Source: Clostridium puniceum
Lineage (GTDB): Bacteria > Bacillota > Clostridia > Clostridiales > Clostridiaceae
Reading direction: 5' to 3'
NCBI RefSeq assembly: GCF_002006345.1
Contig: NZ_LZZM01000127.1
Span: 1 to 64,000 of the forward strand
Length of the DNA: 64,000 nucleotides
Shown: one piece after another, positions 17,621 to 26,566 of the stretch
How positions within the stretch are numbered: position 1 is the stretch's first letter
Layout of the letters: each line of letters starts with the position of its first letter
Program-made: the position numbers and the translations under genes
The notes under the pieces: generated by a model
What the model saw: only the letters and a program-made list of their open reading frames with translations
Told to the model about the DNA's origin: nothing
The model's database searches: none

Positions 17621-19354
17621 ATGGAAAAAGAGAGAGCAGATTCATGGAGTAAAATTGAAACAAAAGATTTTAATGCAATAGCAAGAAAAACAGTTGATTA
17701 TAGTACTTTCACAAAGGGGACAACCATATCAACCAGATATCATGAAGGATTTCTTAGTAATCTTTCAAGTGAAATAGTGAAAGGGAAACAGATAAAAGTT
17801 GTTATAGTAGTTAACAATATAAAATTTGATGGAGCAATAAGACAACCTAATTTTAAAGAAAGAGATAGTATTGTAATTCAAATTACATTTAAGAAAAAGC
17901 TGATAGAATACTTATCTAAACAGTTATCAGTTAGTTATAATTACATAATGAAACATAAAGATGAAAATAGTAAGACACAAGTGAAATTACCAGCTGAATA
18001 TCAAGAATACATGGATTTTTACAAAGGTGAAGAAAAAGACACCTTCATAGTAAAATTAATTAAAAGAGCTGAAGAAGCAATTGATGATGGGGACAATGAA
18101 GACTTAGAGGACAATGATATAGAAGATATTGAAGAGCCTTCAAATGAAACTGAAATAATCTCCAGTTTTGAAGTTGAGCCAACTATAGATTATATCTACA
18201 ATTACATAGTAAGCCAAGGTTATACCTATGAAAAATCATTAATTAAAAATCTCTACATATCTCTAAAAACAAAACCTTTTGTAATTCTCTCAGGAATTTC
18301 AGGGACAGGTAAAAGTAAAATAGTAGAATTATTTGCAAAATCTCTTGGAGCTACAGCTGAAAATAAAAGATTTAATTTAGTTCCAGTAAAACCTGATTGG
18401 TCAGATAGTACTGATCTTTTAGGCTTTAGAAATATTGAAGGCAAATTTACGCCTGGAATTATAACTAAGGTTTGTTATGAAGCTATGATGAATCCTGAGC
18501 TTCCATATTTCATTTGTTTAGATGAAATGAATTTGGCTAGAGTTGAATATTATTTTAGTGACATTTTATCTCTAATGGAAACAAGAAGATTAAATGAAGA
18601 TAATGAGATAATAACTAATACCATTCTTAGTGAAGAGCAGATAGGAAGAGATTCTGTATCTATTAGCACTTATGGAGATGTTTATATCCCTCAAAATTTA
18701 TATATTATAGGCACAGTAAATATGGATGAAACAACCTTTCCATTTAGTAAAAAAGTTCTAGACAGGGCAAATACAATTGAGTTTAATAAAGTTGATTTAA
18801 GTTATTCTTTTGAAGATGATGTTTCAAGTTCTTATAATTCTAATATTAATGAAGAAATTAAAATTTATCATAATGACTTCTTAAAATCAGAATTATTAAA
18901 AATTAAGGATTGCAAAGAATTTAAAAATACAGCTCAAAAGGTTATAAATGAACTTATTAAAATTAATGATATCCTTGAAAAATATAATTATCATTTTGGA
19001 TATAGAGTAAGAGATGAAATAACTTTTTATATGATTTATGCTGCTAAAGACAATGTAATGACCTTTGATGAAGCCTTTGACTTATGCGTAGTTCAAAAGA
19101 TTCTTCCTAAAATAAGTGGCAGCAGCAGCGAAGTTTTGGACATGCTTTTTGATATATTTGAATTATTTAATGCTTATAGATTTTCTAATAGAGAATATTT
19201 AGAAGAAAAAGAATTGAAAGAATTAAAAGAAAAAATTACAGCTTCAAATGAAGGTTCTGATAAAATAAATTACAAATTTAAATTAACCAATGAAAAACTT
19301 ATCTATATGATCAGGAGGTTCATAAGAGATGGATTCACAACCTTCTGGCAATAA
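17621..19354 (+). CDS. McrB-like AAA+ GTPase
   Basis: 577 residues. The N-terminal 150 residues form a target-recognition-like domain I cannot name; an acidic linker (DDGDNEDLEDNDIEDIEE) follows. The AAA+ core has Walker A GISGTGKS near 225, Walker B PYFICLDEMNLARVEYYFSD near 298-312, the McrB-type sensor NMDETTFPFSKKVLDRA near 366, and helical sensor 2 regions. In McrB the MNxxDR(S) motif contributes to GTP hydrolysis; here it reads VNMDETT. The protein should form a hexamer that binds methylated or otherwise modified DNA and drives the partner nuclease. The stop overlaps the next gene by 26 bases, consistent with translational coupling. Confidence 0.85.
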   Translation: MEKERADSWSKIETKDFNAIARKTVDYSTFTKGTTISTRYHEGFLSNLSSEIVKGKQIKVVIVVNNIKFDGAIRQPNFKERDSIVIQITFKKKLIEYLSKQLSVSYNYIMKHKDENSKTQVKLPAEYQEYMDFYKGEEKDTFIVKLIKRAEEAIDDGDNEDLEDNDIEDIEEPSNETEIISSFEVEPTIDYIYNYIVSQGYTYEKSLIKNLYISLKTKPFVILSGISGTGKSKIVELFAKSLGATAENKRFNLVPVKPDWSDSTDLLGFRNIEGKFTPGIITKVCYEAMMNPELPYFICLDEMNLARVEYYFSDILSLMETRRLNEDNEIITNTILSEEQIGRDSVSISTYGDVYIPQNLYIIGTVNMDETTFPFSKKVLDRANTIEFNKVDLSYSFEDDVSSSYNSNINEEIKIYHNDFLKSELLKIKDCKEFKNTAQKVINELIKINDILEKYNYHFGYRVRDEITFYMIYAAKDNVMTFDEAFDLCVVQKILPKISGSSSEVLDMLFDIFELFNAYRFSNREYLEEKELKELKEKITASNEGSDKINYKFKLTNEKLIYMIRRFIRDGFTTFWQ

Positions 19355-21746
19355 TGAACTTATATCCATAGAGACAGCTAATGTTATCTTTGTACTTAAA
19401 GGTGAAAGATATGGTATAAGTCATGAAGCAATTTTAAAGATAAATCCATTAAATATGGAGTCCCATGAAGCAGATATTGAACATATAAAAGGATTATATC
19501 TTAAAGAATATTCTAATTATGAAATCATAATTCAAAGCAAAAATAATGCTAATGTAGAGTTTTATCATGAAAACATTAATATAAGAAATAAAGTAACGCC
19601 AATAACTTCAAAATCAAATAACCTAAGTGGTGTAATAAACTTCAAAGGAGATATTGGTGCTACTGATTTTATAATTAATGTTAATAATAAGCCAGAACTT
19701 GAAATTACCTTAGAAGTATATCCAACTAAGATAAGCTATAAAGAAGATTATAAAGCTATATTAAGAGATGTAAATGAAGAAATATATAATCTGGCTTATG
19801 GATTTTTAGCAAGAACTTATTTATCCTCTGAAATAAATAATAAGAGCAATAATAATGATAGTGAATTTTATAGCATTTTAAATTATGTATTTAATAAACT
19901 TAAGAAATCCATAGACATAATATTATATAATCCATATCATGAGCTTCAAAAGGATTCTAAGGTAGTTAAATATCATAAAATAAGAAATGCATCTAATGAA
20001 ACCATTAAGTATTTAGAAAAAAGACCATATTTAATGGAAAAGCTAAATGATACATATTTGCCTAAAGAAGCATTAATCACAAAGAAAACTGTGACCACTA
20101 ATACAAAAGAAAATAGATTCTTAAAGTTTATGTTATTAAAGATAATTGTCAAAATAGATAAGTTTATTTTAAAGTTAAAAAAGCTTAATAACAATGATGC
20201 TGAAATATTAGAAAGATTATTGAGCTTTAAAAAGGAAATAAATAAGAGAATTAATACTTCAATCTTAAGAAATATCCCAGGTGAATATAATGAAGCAAAT
20301 CTTTCTTTAGTATTTTCTATGGGGAATGGGTATAAAGACGTTTATAAATATTATCTTATGCTTCAAAAGGGATTAAGTGTTAATTCAAATGTATTCAGCC
20401 TTTCAATGAAGGAGCTTTCCTTATTATATGAATATTGGTGCTTTATAAAGATAAATTCATTGCTAAAAAGGAAGTACAAATTAGTAAGCTCTGATCTGTT
20501 AAAAATAAATAAAGATGGAATTACAGTTTCCCTTAAAAAAGGTGTGGAATCCTCTCTTACTTATTGTAATCCACAAACAAATGAAAAATTCAAAATTTAC
20601 TATAATTCCAGAAGAAGCTCAAAAACAGTATCACAAAAGCCAGATAATATATTATCCATGCATAAAGAAGGTAGTGTAAAGTCCTATGAATTCATATTTG
20701 ATGCAAAGTATAAGATAGATACATCTGAAGAATATATTCAAAGTTATGGAAGTATTGGTCCTAAGGAAGAGGATATTAATACTATGCATAGATATAGGGA
20801 TGCAATCATTTACGATTATAATAAAGATAAATTATTAGAGCGTAAAGATAAAATAAAAAATCCTAGTGAACCTATAAATAATTGCATTTTTGGAGCATTT
20901 GTATTGTTTCCATATGATAATGAAGAAGAATTTAAAAACAATAGATTCTATAAGAGTATAGAAGAAGTTAATATAGGAGCAATACCCTTTTTGCCATCAA
21001 CTACTAAACTCATGGAAGATTTTTTAGATGAAATTATTGAGGAATCTTCTTATTCAAGTTTTGAAAGAGCGATTGAGCCAGTAGGAAAAGAGGAGTATTT
21101 GAAAGATGAATACTTCAGCAGGAGAGAAGTGCTAGTTGGAGCATTAAAAAGTAAGGAGCAGTTAGAAGTAAATCTTAAGCATAACTTTTATCATATACCT
21201 GCTAAGAAAATTAACTTAGCTAAAAATAATATTAAATATGTTGCTCTTTCACAATCTCAAAACTTATTTGGTAGTGATGGTGGTATAGTGTGGTATGGCA
21301 AGATTAAGGATATTCATTTGGTGAAAAGAAATGAGATACTTGAGCTACCGAAGGATGATGAGAGTTTATATTATAAGTTGGAGATTGAAAAGTGGTGCAA
21401 TCTTGAAAGCAAAATAAAGATAGATAAGTATCAAGTTCGAAGCTTTATATATACTACTTTTTATCTTCTTATGAATGCAAGTAGCATAACGGAGCTGTGC
21501 ATTAAAAATAAAGAAGAATTTAGACTTTTCTTAGAATTAAAACGATTATATAATGAAATTTCAATAGATGGCCATAATATAATTGGTGCTGAAAGTGGAA
21601 TTAAGGCTTTTAATTTAGATGGTATTAATATAGTTGTTAATGATGATAGAATAATGAGTATTGCAGATGAAACTGTAATAAAGGTTTCTAAAGAGGATTT
21701 TATAAAGAAGCCTATAAAAAATATAAAAGAACTTCTTGGAAAATAG
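19329..21746 (+). CDS. McrC-like DUF2357 nuclease
   Basis: 805 residues, starting at ATG 19329 with TCAGGAGG about ten bases upstream inside the mcrB end. The first 400 residues are the DUF2357 scaffold (long helices, with FMLLKIIVKIDKF near 275). The PD-(D/E)XK nuclease centre is PDNIL near residue 438 and EFIFDAKYKI near 455 (E...DAKY as the ExK element), followed by MHRYRDAI, typical for McrC-like nucleases. A C-terminal beta-rich region ends VKSFNLDGINIVVNDDRI-like. It is the cleaving subunit for the McrB-like motor. Portions of this gene recur as fragments at 22985-23058 and 25632-25913, which shows a second copy once existed nearby. Confidence 0.85.
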   Translation: MDSQPSGNNELISIETANVIFVLKGERYGISHEAILKINPLNMESHEADIEHIKGLYLKEYSNYEIIIQSKNNANVEFYHENINIRNKVTPITSKSNNLSGVINFKGDIGATDFIINVNNKPELEITLEVYPTKISYKEDYKAILRDVNEEIYNLAYGFLARTYLSSEINNKSNNNDSEFYSILNYVFNKLKKSIDIILYNPYHELQKDSKVVKYHKIRNASNETIKYLEKRPYLMEKLNDTYLPKEALITKKTVTTNTKENRFLKFMLLKIIVKIDKFILKLKKLNNNDAEILERLLSFKKEINKRINTSILRNIPGEYNEANLSLVFSMGNGYKDVYKYYLMLQKGLSVNSNVFSLSMKELSLLYEYWCFIKINSLLKRKYKLVSSDLLKINKDGITVSLKKGVESSLTYCNPQTNEKFKIYYNSRRSSKTVSQKPDNILSMHKEGSVKSYEFIFDAKYKIDTSEEYIQSYGSIGPKEEDINTMHRYRDAIIYDYNKDKLLERKDKIKNPSEPINNCIFGAFVLFPYDNEEEFKNNRFYKSIEEVNIGAIPFLPSTTKLMEDFLDEIIEESSYSSFERAIEPVGKEEYLKDEYFSRREVLVGALKSKEQLEVNLKHNFYHIPAKKINLAKNNIKYVALSQSQNLFGSDGGIVWYGKIKDIHLVKRNEILELPKDDESLYYKLEIEKWCNLESKIKIDKYQVRSFIYTTFYLLMNASSITELCIKNKEEFRLFLELKRLYNEISIDGHNIIGAESGIKAFNLDGINIVVNDDRIMSIADETVIKVSKEDFIKKPIKNIKELLGK

Positions 21747-21756
21747 AAATAAATTG

Positions 21757-21800
21757 ACCAAGTATATTCCTATTGAGATAGAATGTACTCGGTTATTTTT
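21757..21800 (+). terminator. Rho-independent terminator after the McrBC-like operon
   Basis: ACCAAGTATATTC (21757-21769) pairs with GAATGTACTCGGT (21781-21793) using two G-U pairs, followed by TATTTTTTG. The corresponding hairpin in the duplicated fragment at 25924-25966 is degraded. Confidence 0.75.
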
Positions 21801-21889
21801 TGTTGATGATAAGAACTTATGTACGTATGTTATTTGTGGAAGTGGAAATAATTATAAGTATAGACATATGAATTCTTAAATCTAATTTA

Positions 21890-21898
21890 TGCTATAAT
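21890..21898 (+). promoter_or_regulatory. Extended -10 promoter for the YhcG nuclease
   Basis: TG-C-TATAAT, 39 bases before the ATG. No good -35 is seen, as is usual for extended -10 promoters. Confidence 0.55.
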
Positions 21899-21936
21899 GG
21901 ATGGAGATATAATTTGAAAATCAAGAAGGTGCTATC

Positions 21937-22986
21937 ATGTCTAAAGAAATTAAAAATAACTATAATGAATTAACAGTACTTTATCAGAATGTTTCTACAT
22001 TAATTGAAAAGACTAAAGAAAAAATATATCACTCTGTAAATTCAGAACTTGTATTATTATATTGGAATATAGGCAAGACTATAAAACAAGATATTATTAA
22101 ATCTGAAAGAGCTGTATATGGGGAAAATGTTGTTGAAGCTTTAGCAAAAGAATTATCTGAACAATATGGTAAGGGTTATGGTAAAAGAAATCTGTTTAGA
22201 ATGATTAAGTTTTATGAAGCATTTGGAGATTATAAAATTGTGACGACAATGTCGGCACAATTAACTTGGTCACATCTGGTTGAACTTATTTCAATTGAAG
22301 ATAGTCTAAAGAGAGAATTTTATGCTACTATGTCCAGCAATGAGAGATGGAGTGTTAGAACTTTAAGAGAAAGAAAGAGTTCAATGATGTATGAAAGAAC
22401 TGCTATTTCTAAGAAACCTGATCTTACTATCATTAATGATTTAAAGTTACTTAGAGAAGAGAATAAGATGACTCCTGATTTATTTTTTAAAGATCCTTAT
22501 GTACTTGATTTCTTGGGACTTGAAGATACATATAGCGAGAAAGATTTAGAGAATGCTATATTAGCAGAACTTGAAAAATTTATTCTGGAGATGGGAATTG
22601 ATTTTGCGCTTTTAGGGAGACAAAAAAGAATCACAATTGATAATAGAGACTATTACATAGATCTATTATTTTATCATAGAAGAATGAAACGTCTTGTAGT
22701 TATAGAGCTAAAACTAGAAGAATTTAAGCCTGAGCACAAAGGGCAAGTTGAGCTTTACTTAAGGTGGTTAAATAAGTACGAGAAGATGGAAGGTGAAGAA
22801 AGCCCACTTGCATTAATATTATGCGCTGAGAAATCAAATGAGACTATAGAATTGTTAGAATTAGATAATAGTGGTATACATGTGGCACAATACCTTACAC
22901 AAATGCCACCAAAAGAATTATTTGAAGAAAAGCTACATAAAGCTATACAAAGAGCAAAAATGCATCTTGAGCAAAGAAAAATGTGA
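21937..22986 (+). CDS. YhcG/DUF1016-family PD-(D/E)XK nuclease
   Basis: 349 residues with AAGGTG before the ATG. The N-terminal DUF1016 part is clear: LYWNIGKTIKQDI (residues 46-58), then YGKGYGKRNLFRMIKFYEAF, and LTWSHLVELI. The nuclease domain contains ITIDNRDYYIDLLFYHRRMKRLVVIELKLEEFKP, i.e. D (near 240), ExK (near 256) and the basic residues of the YhcG core. Members of this family are found in defence islands and next to restriction-modification genes. It is a single-gene unit with its own promoter, downstream of the McrBC-like operon. The target is unknown. Confidence 0.85.
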   Translation: MSKEIKNNYNELTVLYQNVSTLIEKTKEKIYHSVNSELVLLYWNIGKTIKQDIIKSERAVYGENVVEALAKELSEQYGKGYGKRNLFRMIKFYEAFGDYKIVTTMSAQLTWSHLVELISIEDSLKREFYATMSSNERWSVRTLRERKSSMMYERTAISKKPDLTIINDLKLLREENKMTPDLFFKDPYVLDFLGLEDTYSEKDLENAILAELEKFILEMGIDFALLGRQKRITIDNRDYYIDLLFYHRRMKRLVVIELKLEEFKPEHKGQVELYLRWLNKYEKMEGEESPLALILCAEKSNETIELLELDNSGIHVAQYLTQMPPKELFEEKLHKAIQRAKMHLEQRKM

Positions 22987-23058
22987 CTATAAATACAAAA
23001 TAAGATGGATTTTTAAGTTTATGTTATTAAAGATAATTGGTAAAATAGATAAGTTTAT
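22985..23058 (+). pseudogene. Internal fragment of a second mcrC-like gene
   Basis: The sequence encoding FKFMLLKIIGKIDKF repeats bases about 20100-20165 of the DUF2357 gene (LKFMLLKIIVKIDKF) almost base for base. It directly abuts the Rpn pseudogene at about 23058. It is far too short to be functional and is the middle part of a former duplicate. Confidence 0.75.
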
Positions 23059-23739
23059 GAACAGAAAACTATAAATTTATTACTTGAAAGTAAAGGTATC
23101 AGACTGGATGTTTATATTAAAGATGAGAGTAACACAATTTATAATGTAGAGATGTAACGAGGCAAGCATAAGAATTTACCTAAAAGGCTAAGGTACTATC
23201 AAGGAAGCATAGATTTAGATTTAATAAGCAAAGGTGAAGATTATAGAAAACTCGCTAAAAGTTATATAATATTTATTTGTACATTTGATTTATTTAATAA
23301 AGGCTGTCATAAGTATACTTTTGAAAATGTATGCTTAGAAGATAATAGTATAATATTAAATGATGAAGCACAAAAAATAATATTAAATACTAAAGGAATT
23401 ATGAATGATTTAAGTGAAGAATTATTAGAATTTCTAGGTTATGTAGAAGATTCAACGGATAATAAAGTAAAGTATGCTAAAGGAAATCTTGTGAAAACTA
23501 TACATAAAAGAGTTCAAGAAGTTAAAAATGATGTTTTAATGGAGGTTGAGTTTATGCACCTATTAAAAGAGTGCGAAGCGCAATTCGGAACTTATAAATT
23601 GTTAGAAAGAGATAGAGAGAAAATTGAAGAAGGCGAAAAAAGAAAGGCATTAGAGATGTTAAAAGATAATGAACCGATAGAAAAAATAATTAAATATTCA
23701 AAACTTAGCAGGGAAGAAATATTAAAAATCAAAATATAA
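23059..23739 (+). pseudogene. Rpn/PDDEXK transposase-family nuclease, 5'-truncated, catalytic Gln codon now a stop
   Basis: The frame reads EQKTINLLLESKGIRLDVYIKDESNTIYNVEM, then TAA at 23155-23157, then RGKHKNLPKRLRYYQGSIDLDLISKGEDY and so on to LKIKI at 23739, all in one frame. In this family the strand ends VEMQ, with the Q completing the D...ExQ active site, so a single CAA to TAA change would have removed the catalytic glutamine and truncated the protein. The N-terminal 40 or so residues are missing at the junction with the mcrC fragment. The C-terminal 112 residues (23401-23739) remain open and carry a KECEAQFGTYKLLERDREKIEEGEKRKALEML tail characteristic of the family. Confidence 0.75.
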
Positions 23740-23773
23740 AAATGTTGTTAATAATGAGTATTGCATTACCAGT

Positions 23774-23810
23774 AGGCAGTCTATCGCTAGAAATGATAGA
23801 TTGCCTTTTT
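23774..23810 (+). terminator. Rho-independent terminator
   Basis: AGGCAGTCTATC (23774-23785) pairs with GATAGATTGCCT (23795-23806), followed by a T-run. It isolates the SWIM gene from the Rpn pseudogene. Confidence 0.8.
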
Positions 23811-23832
23811 CAAATTATATTATACAAATTTA

Positions 23833-23841
23833 TGCTATAAT
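23833..23841 (+). promoter_or_regulatory. Extended -10 promoter of the first SWIM gene
   Basis: TG-C-TATAAT, 76 bases before the ATG, with the same TTTATGCTATAAT context as the YhcG promoter at 21890. Confidence 0.55.
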
Positions 23842-23916
23842 AATGGAAATAAAAGTGAATAGAATAGTTCAGATTTTTTGCAACAGCACAAAAAGTAAAA
23901 TACCAAAGGAGTTATC

Positions 23917-25620
23917 ATGAATATTAATAATTTTAAGGAATATATAGATAAAACAATTTTAAAAAGAGGTTATGACTATTATACTGATGGAAATATACTT
24001 GATACTTGTAATGAAGGAGATAATACTTACATCTTTGAAGTACAGGGAAGTGAAGACTACCAGGTTGTAGTTCAGCTTGATGATAATGGAGAAATAATTT
24101 ATTCTGAATGTAATTGCCCTTATGATTTTGGACCAATATGTAAGCATGAAGTTGCAGCTTATTTTGAATTGGCTGAACATATGAGCAAGGTTATAAATAA
24201 TAAAGATGAAAATGGCAATATTGCTATAAATAATGAAAAAGTAAAAAAGAAAAAGGCTAAGGAGCCAGAAATAAAAGAAGTCTTAAGTAATCTTTCAAAG
24301 GAAAAATTAATAGATATAATATTGGATATAACTCAAAAGGACAGAACCTTGAATAATAGTCTTATTGTCAGGTATTCAAAAGGAAATAGTGAACAGGAAA
24401 TCAAAAAATGTAAGAAGCTAATAGACTCTATTGTGAGAAAGCATTTAGGAAGAGAAGGCTTTATCTCATATAGAGAAGCAGGTTATTTTGTAAGTGATAT
24501 GGAGGTGCTATTAGAAAAGATTAGAGAAACAGATAATATAATATTAGCACTTGATATTGCATTTCTAGTAATAGATGAAGGAATAGAGGCTTTTCAATAT
24601 GCTGATGATTCTGATGGTGATATTGGATACTTATTATCAAAAACCATTGATTTAATAGGTGAAGTAATAAGTTATAATGAAGATATAGATATTAATTTAA
24701 AGGAAGAGTTATTTGAGAAACTATTGAGTAAAAGTGAAAGTAAGATTTTTGATGAGTGGACAGATTATAGAATTGACATGTTAGGGGTATGTGCTGAGGT
24801 TGCGACTACAGAAGCTCTTAGAGACAAACTAAAAATAAAATTAAATTACTTGATTGAGAAAAATTCTAATAATGAGTATATGAAATACAGCAATGAAAGC
24901 ATGCTTCAGATATTATTTAATATGGTAAATAAGTATGGTACTAAGGAAGAAGCAGAACAGTTTATAAAAGATAACTTAAAGTTTTCTTCTTTTAGAGAAT
25001 TATTTATAAACAAGTATTTTAAAGATAAAAATTATGAAAAAGTTATAGAATTAGCCCTAGAAGGAGAAAAACAGGATAAGAGATTTGCTGGATTAATTTT
25101 AAAATGGAAACAAATAAGATATTCAGCATATAAAGAATCAGCCCTAAAAGATGATCAAAGAAATTTGGCTAAGGAACTTTTGTTTCAAGGAAAATTTGAA
25201 TATTATAAAGAGCTTAAAGAATTGGAAGAGGATAAAATAAGTTTTTATAATAATTTAAAACAAGAACTTAAAGTGAAGGAAGACTGGCATTCTAAAAGTA
25301 TGTTTCTTCAGATAATATTGGAGGAAAAGGATTTAAATGAAATAATGGCCTATGTAAGAGAGAATCTAACAAGTATCGATAGTTATGCAGAAATTTTAAT
25401 GGATAAATTTAAAGATGAAGTTATAGAAATTTATAAAAAATATATAAAGCTTGAAGCAAGTCGTGCATCCAATAGAAGTCATTATAAAAATGTATGTGCA
25501 ATAATTAAAAAATATAAAAGGATTGCAGGAAAGCAAAGTCAAACTCCAATAATAAATGAATTAATAGCTTTGTATAGAAAGAAACCAGCATTTTTAGATG
25601 AACTAAGTAAAATTAAATAA
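23917..25620 (+). CDS. SWIM zinc-finger protein, copy 1
   Basis: 567 residues with AAAGGAG eight bases before the ATG. The SWIM motif CxCxnCxH is complete: CNCPYDFGPICKH at residues 65-77, embedded in the usual context (RGYDYYTDGNI... YIFEVQGSEDYQVVVQL before it). The rest is a long helical domain with an LSNLSKEKLIDIILDIT segment near 125. SWIM domains bind nucleic acid or protein and often sit beside SNF2 helicases; none is adjacent here. A paralogue at 54045 is nearly the same length and highly similar throughout, so one derives from the other by duplication. The molecular role is unknown. Confidence 0.8.
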   Translation: MNINNFKEYIDKTILKRGYDYYTDGNILDTCNEGDNTYIFEVQGSEDYQVVVQLDDNGEIIYSECNCPYDFGPICKHEVAAYFELAEHMSKVINNKDENGNIAINNEKVKKKKAKEPEIKEVLSNLSKEKLIDIILDITQKDRTLNNSLIVRYSKGNSEQEIKKCKKLIDSIVRKHLGREGFISYREAGYFVSDMEVLLEKIRETDNIILALDIAFLVIDEGIEAFQYADDSDGDIGYLLSKTIDLIGEVISYNEDIDINLKEELFEKLLSKSESKIFDEWTDYRIDMLGVCAEVATTEALRDKLKIKLNYLIEKNSNNEYMKYSNESMLQILFNMVNKYGTKEEAEQFIKDNLKFSSFRELFINKYFKDKNYEKVIELALEGEKQDKRFAGLILKWKQIRYSAYKESALKDDQRNLAKELLFQGKFEYYKELKELEEDKISFYNNLKQELKVKEDWHSKSMFLQIILEEKDLNEIMAYVRENLTSIDSYAEILMDKFKDEVIEIYKKYIKLEASRASNRSHYKNVCAIIKKYKRIAGKQSQTPIINELIALYRKKPAFLDELSKIK

Positions 25621-25631
25621 AAATAAATTAG

Positions 25632-25913
25632 CTTCTTAATAATGCTGGTAGTATAACTGAATTATGTATTAAAAGTAAAGAAGAGTTTAGGCTGTTTCTA
25701 GAACTTATAAGGTTTTATAATTATCTTTCAATTGAGGTTGATAGAAATATCAATGTTCAAAGTGGGATTAAGGCTTTTAATTTAGATTGGATAAATATTG
25801 TTGTTAATGATGATAGTATAATGATTATTGCAGATGAAACTTTAATAAAGGTTTCTAAAGATGATTTTATAAATAAGCCTATAAAAAGTATTAAAGAACT
25901 ACTTAGAAAATAG
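25632..25913 (+). pseudogene. C-terminal fragment of a second mcrC-like gene
   Basis: The frame ITELCIKSKEEFRLFLELIR ... FNLDWINIVVNDDSIMIIADETLIKVSKDDF ... IKELLRK ends at TAG 25911-25913. It aligns end to end with the last 93 residues of the DUF2357 gene at 21463-21746. The similarity continues through the downstream non-coding DNA to about 26020 (matching 21747-21853, including TTATTTTTTGTTGATGATAA), so the whole 3' end with its terminator was duplicated. It has no start and is 12 bases after the SWIM stop. Confidence 0.8.
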
Positions 25914-26119
25914 AAATAAATTGACTTGGTATATTCCTAGTAAGATGGAATGTTCTGGGTTATTTTTTGTTGATGATAAGAACTAATATGCGTGCATTAT
26001 TTGCAGAAATGGGAATAATTAGAGCATAAAGAAGTGAGTATGAGAATTAATTATGATATTAATATTTTAATAAGATTAAATTTCGATTATAATTAATATA
26101 TAGAAAAGTAGGTGGATAA

Positions 26120-26291
26120 TTGTCAATCAGCAATGAAAAAGTAAAGCTAGATGAGGTCTTAAAATTTCTATTTTCAACATCAAAGAAGGTTCTAGTTAAT
26201 TTGTTAAATTAAGGTTATGAGTGATAAAGAAATATGCAAGGAATTATTAGAAAAGATTTTAGAAATCGAAATAGAAAAAATTAAATTATAA
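26120..26291 (+). pseudogene. N-terminal scraps of Rpn-like nuclease genes
   Basis: A TTG at 26120 with AGGTGG upstream opens LSISNEKVKLDEVLKFLFSTSKKVLVNLLN and stops at 26212. In another frame, ATG 26217 opens SDKEICKELLEKILEIEIEKIKL and stops at 26291. The second matches the first helix of PDDEXK-transposase/Rpn proteins (DK.IC..L...IL.I.I..I), exactly the part missing from the truncated gene at 23059. Identification of the first is less certain. Both are dead. Confidence 0.45.
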
Positions 26292-26320
26292 ACTTATTTT
26301 AAATATGAGGATGTGAGAAG

Positions 26321-26566
26321 ATGAAATGGGAAGAAGTAAGAAATATATATCCTAATAAATTTGTGCTTTTAAGAAGCTTAGAGGCTCATATTGAAGATAA
26401 TAAAAAGTGTATAGATGATGTGGCTGTAGTAAGAGCTTTGGACGATGAAGAAGCAAGTGATTTATTAATTAAATGTAAAGGAGATACTTTTGTGTTTCAT
26501 ACATCAAAAGATGAATTATCAATGAATATAATACAAATGCCAATATTAAGAGGAGTATTTAAATGA
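26321..26566 (+). CDS. Small protein paired with a retropepsin-like protease
   Basis: 81 residues, MKWEEVRNIYPNKFVLL..., a compact alpha/beta protein with an acidic middle (DDVAVVRALDDEEASDLL). The stop overlaps the next ATG (ATGA at 26563-26566), so the two genes are translationally coupled. A decayed second copy of its C-terminus lies at 52854-52925. The pairing suggests a regulator, substrate or chaperone of the protease, but nothing in the sequence proves this. Confidence 0.65.
   Translation: MKWEEVRNIYPNKFVLLRSLEAHIEDNKKCIDDVAVVRALDDEEASDLLIKCKGDTFVFHTSKDELSMNIIQMPILRGVFK

Noticed and set aside
22871-23074. 67-residue frame overlapping the end of the YhcG gene
   Set aside because: The first part is an out-of-frame reading of YhcG; only the end corresponds to the mcrC fragment, which is annotated as such.
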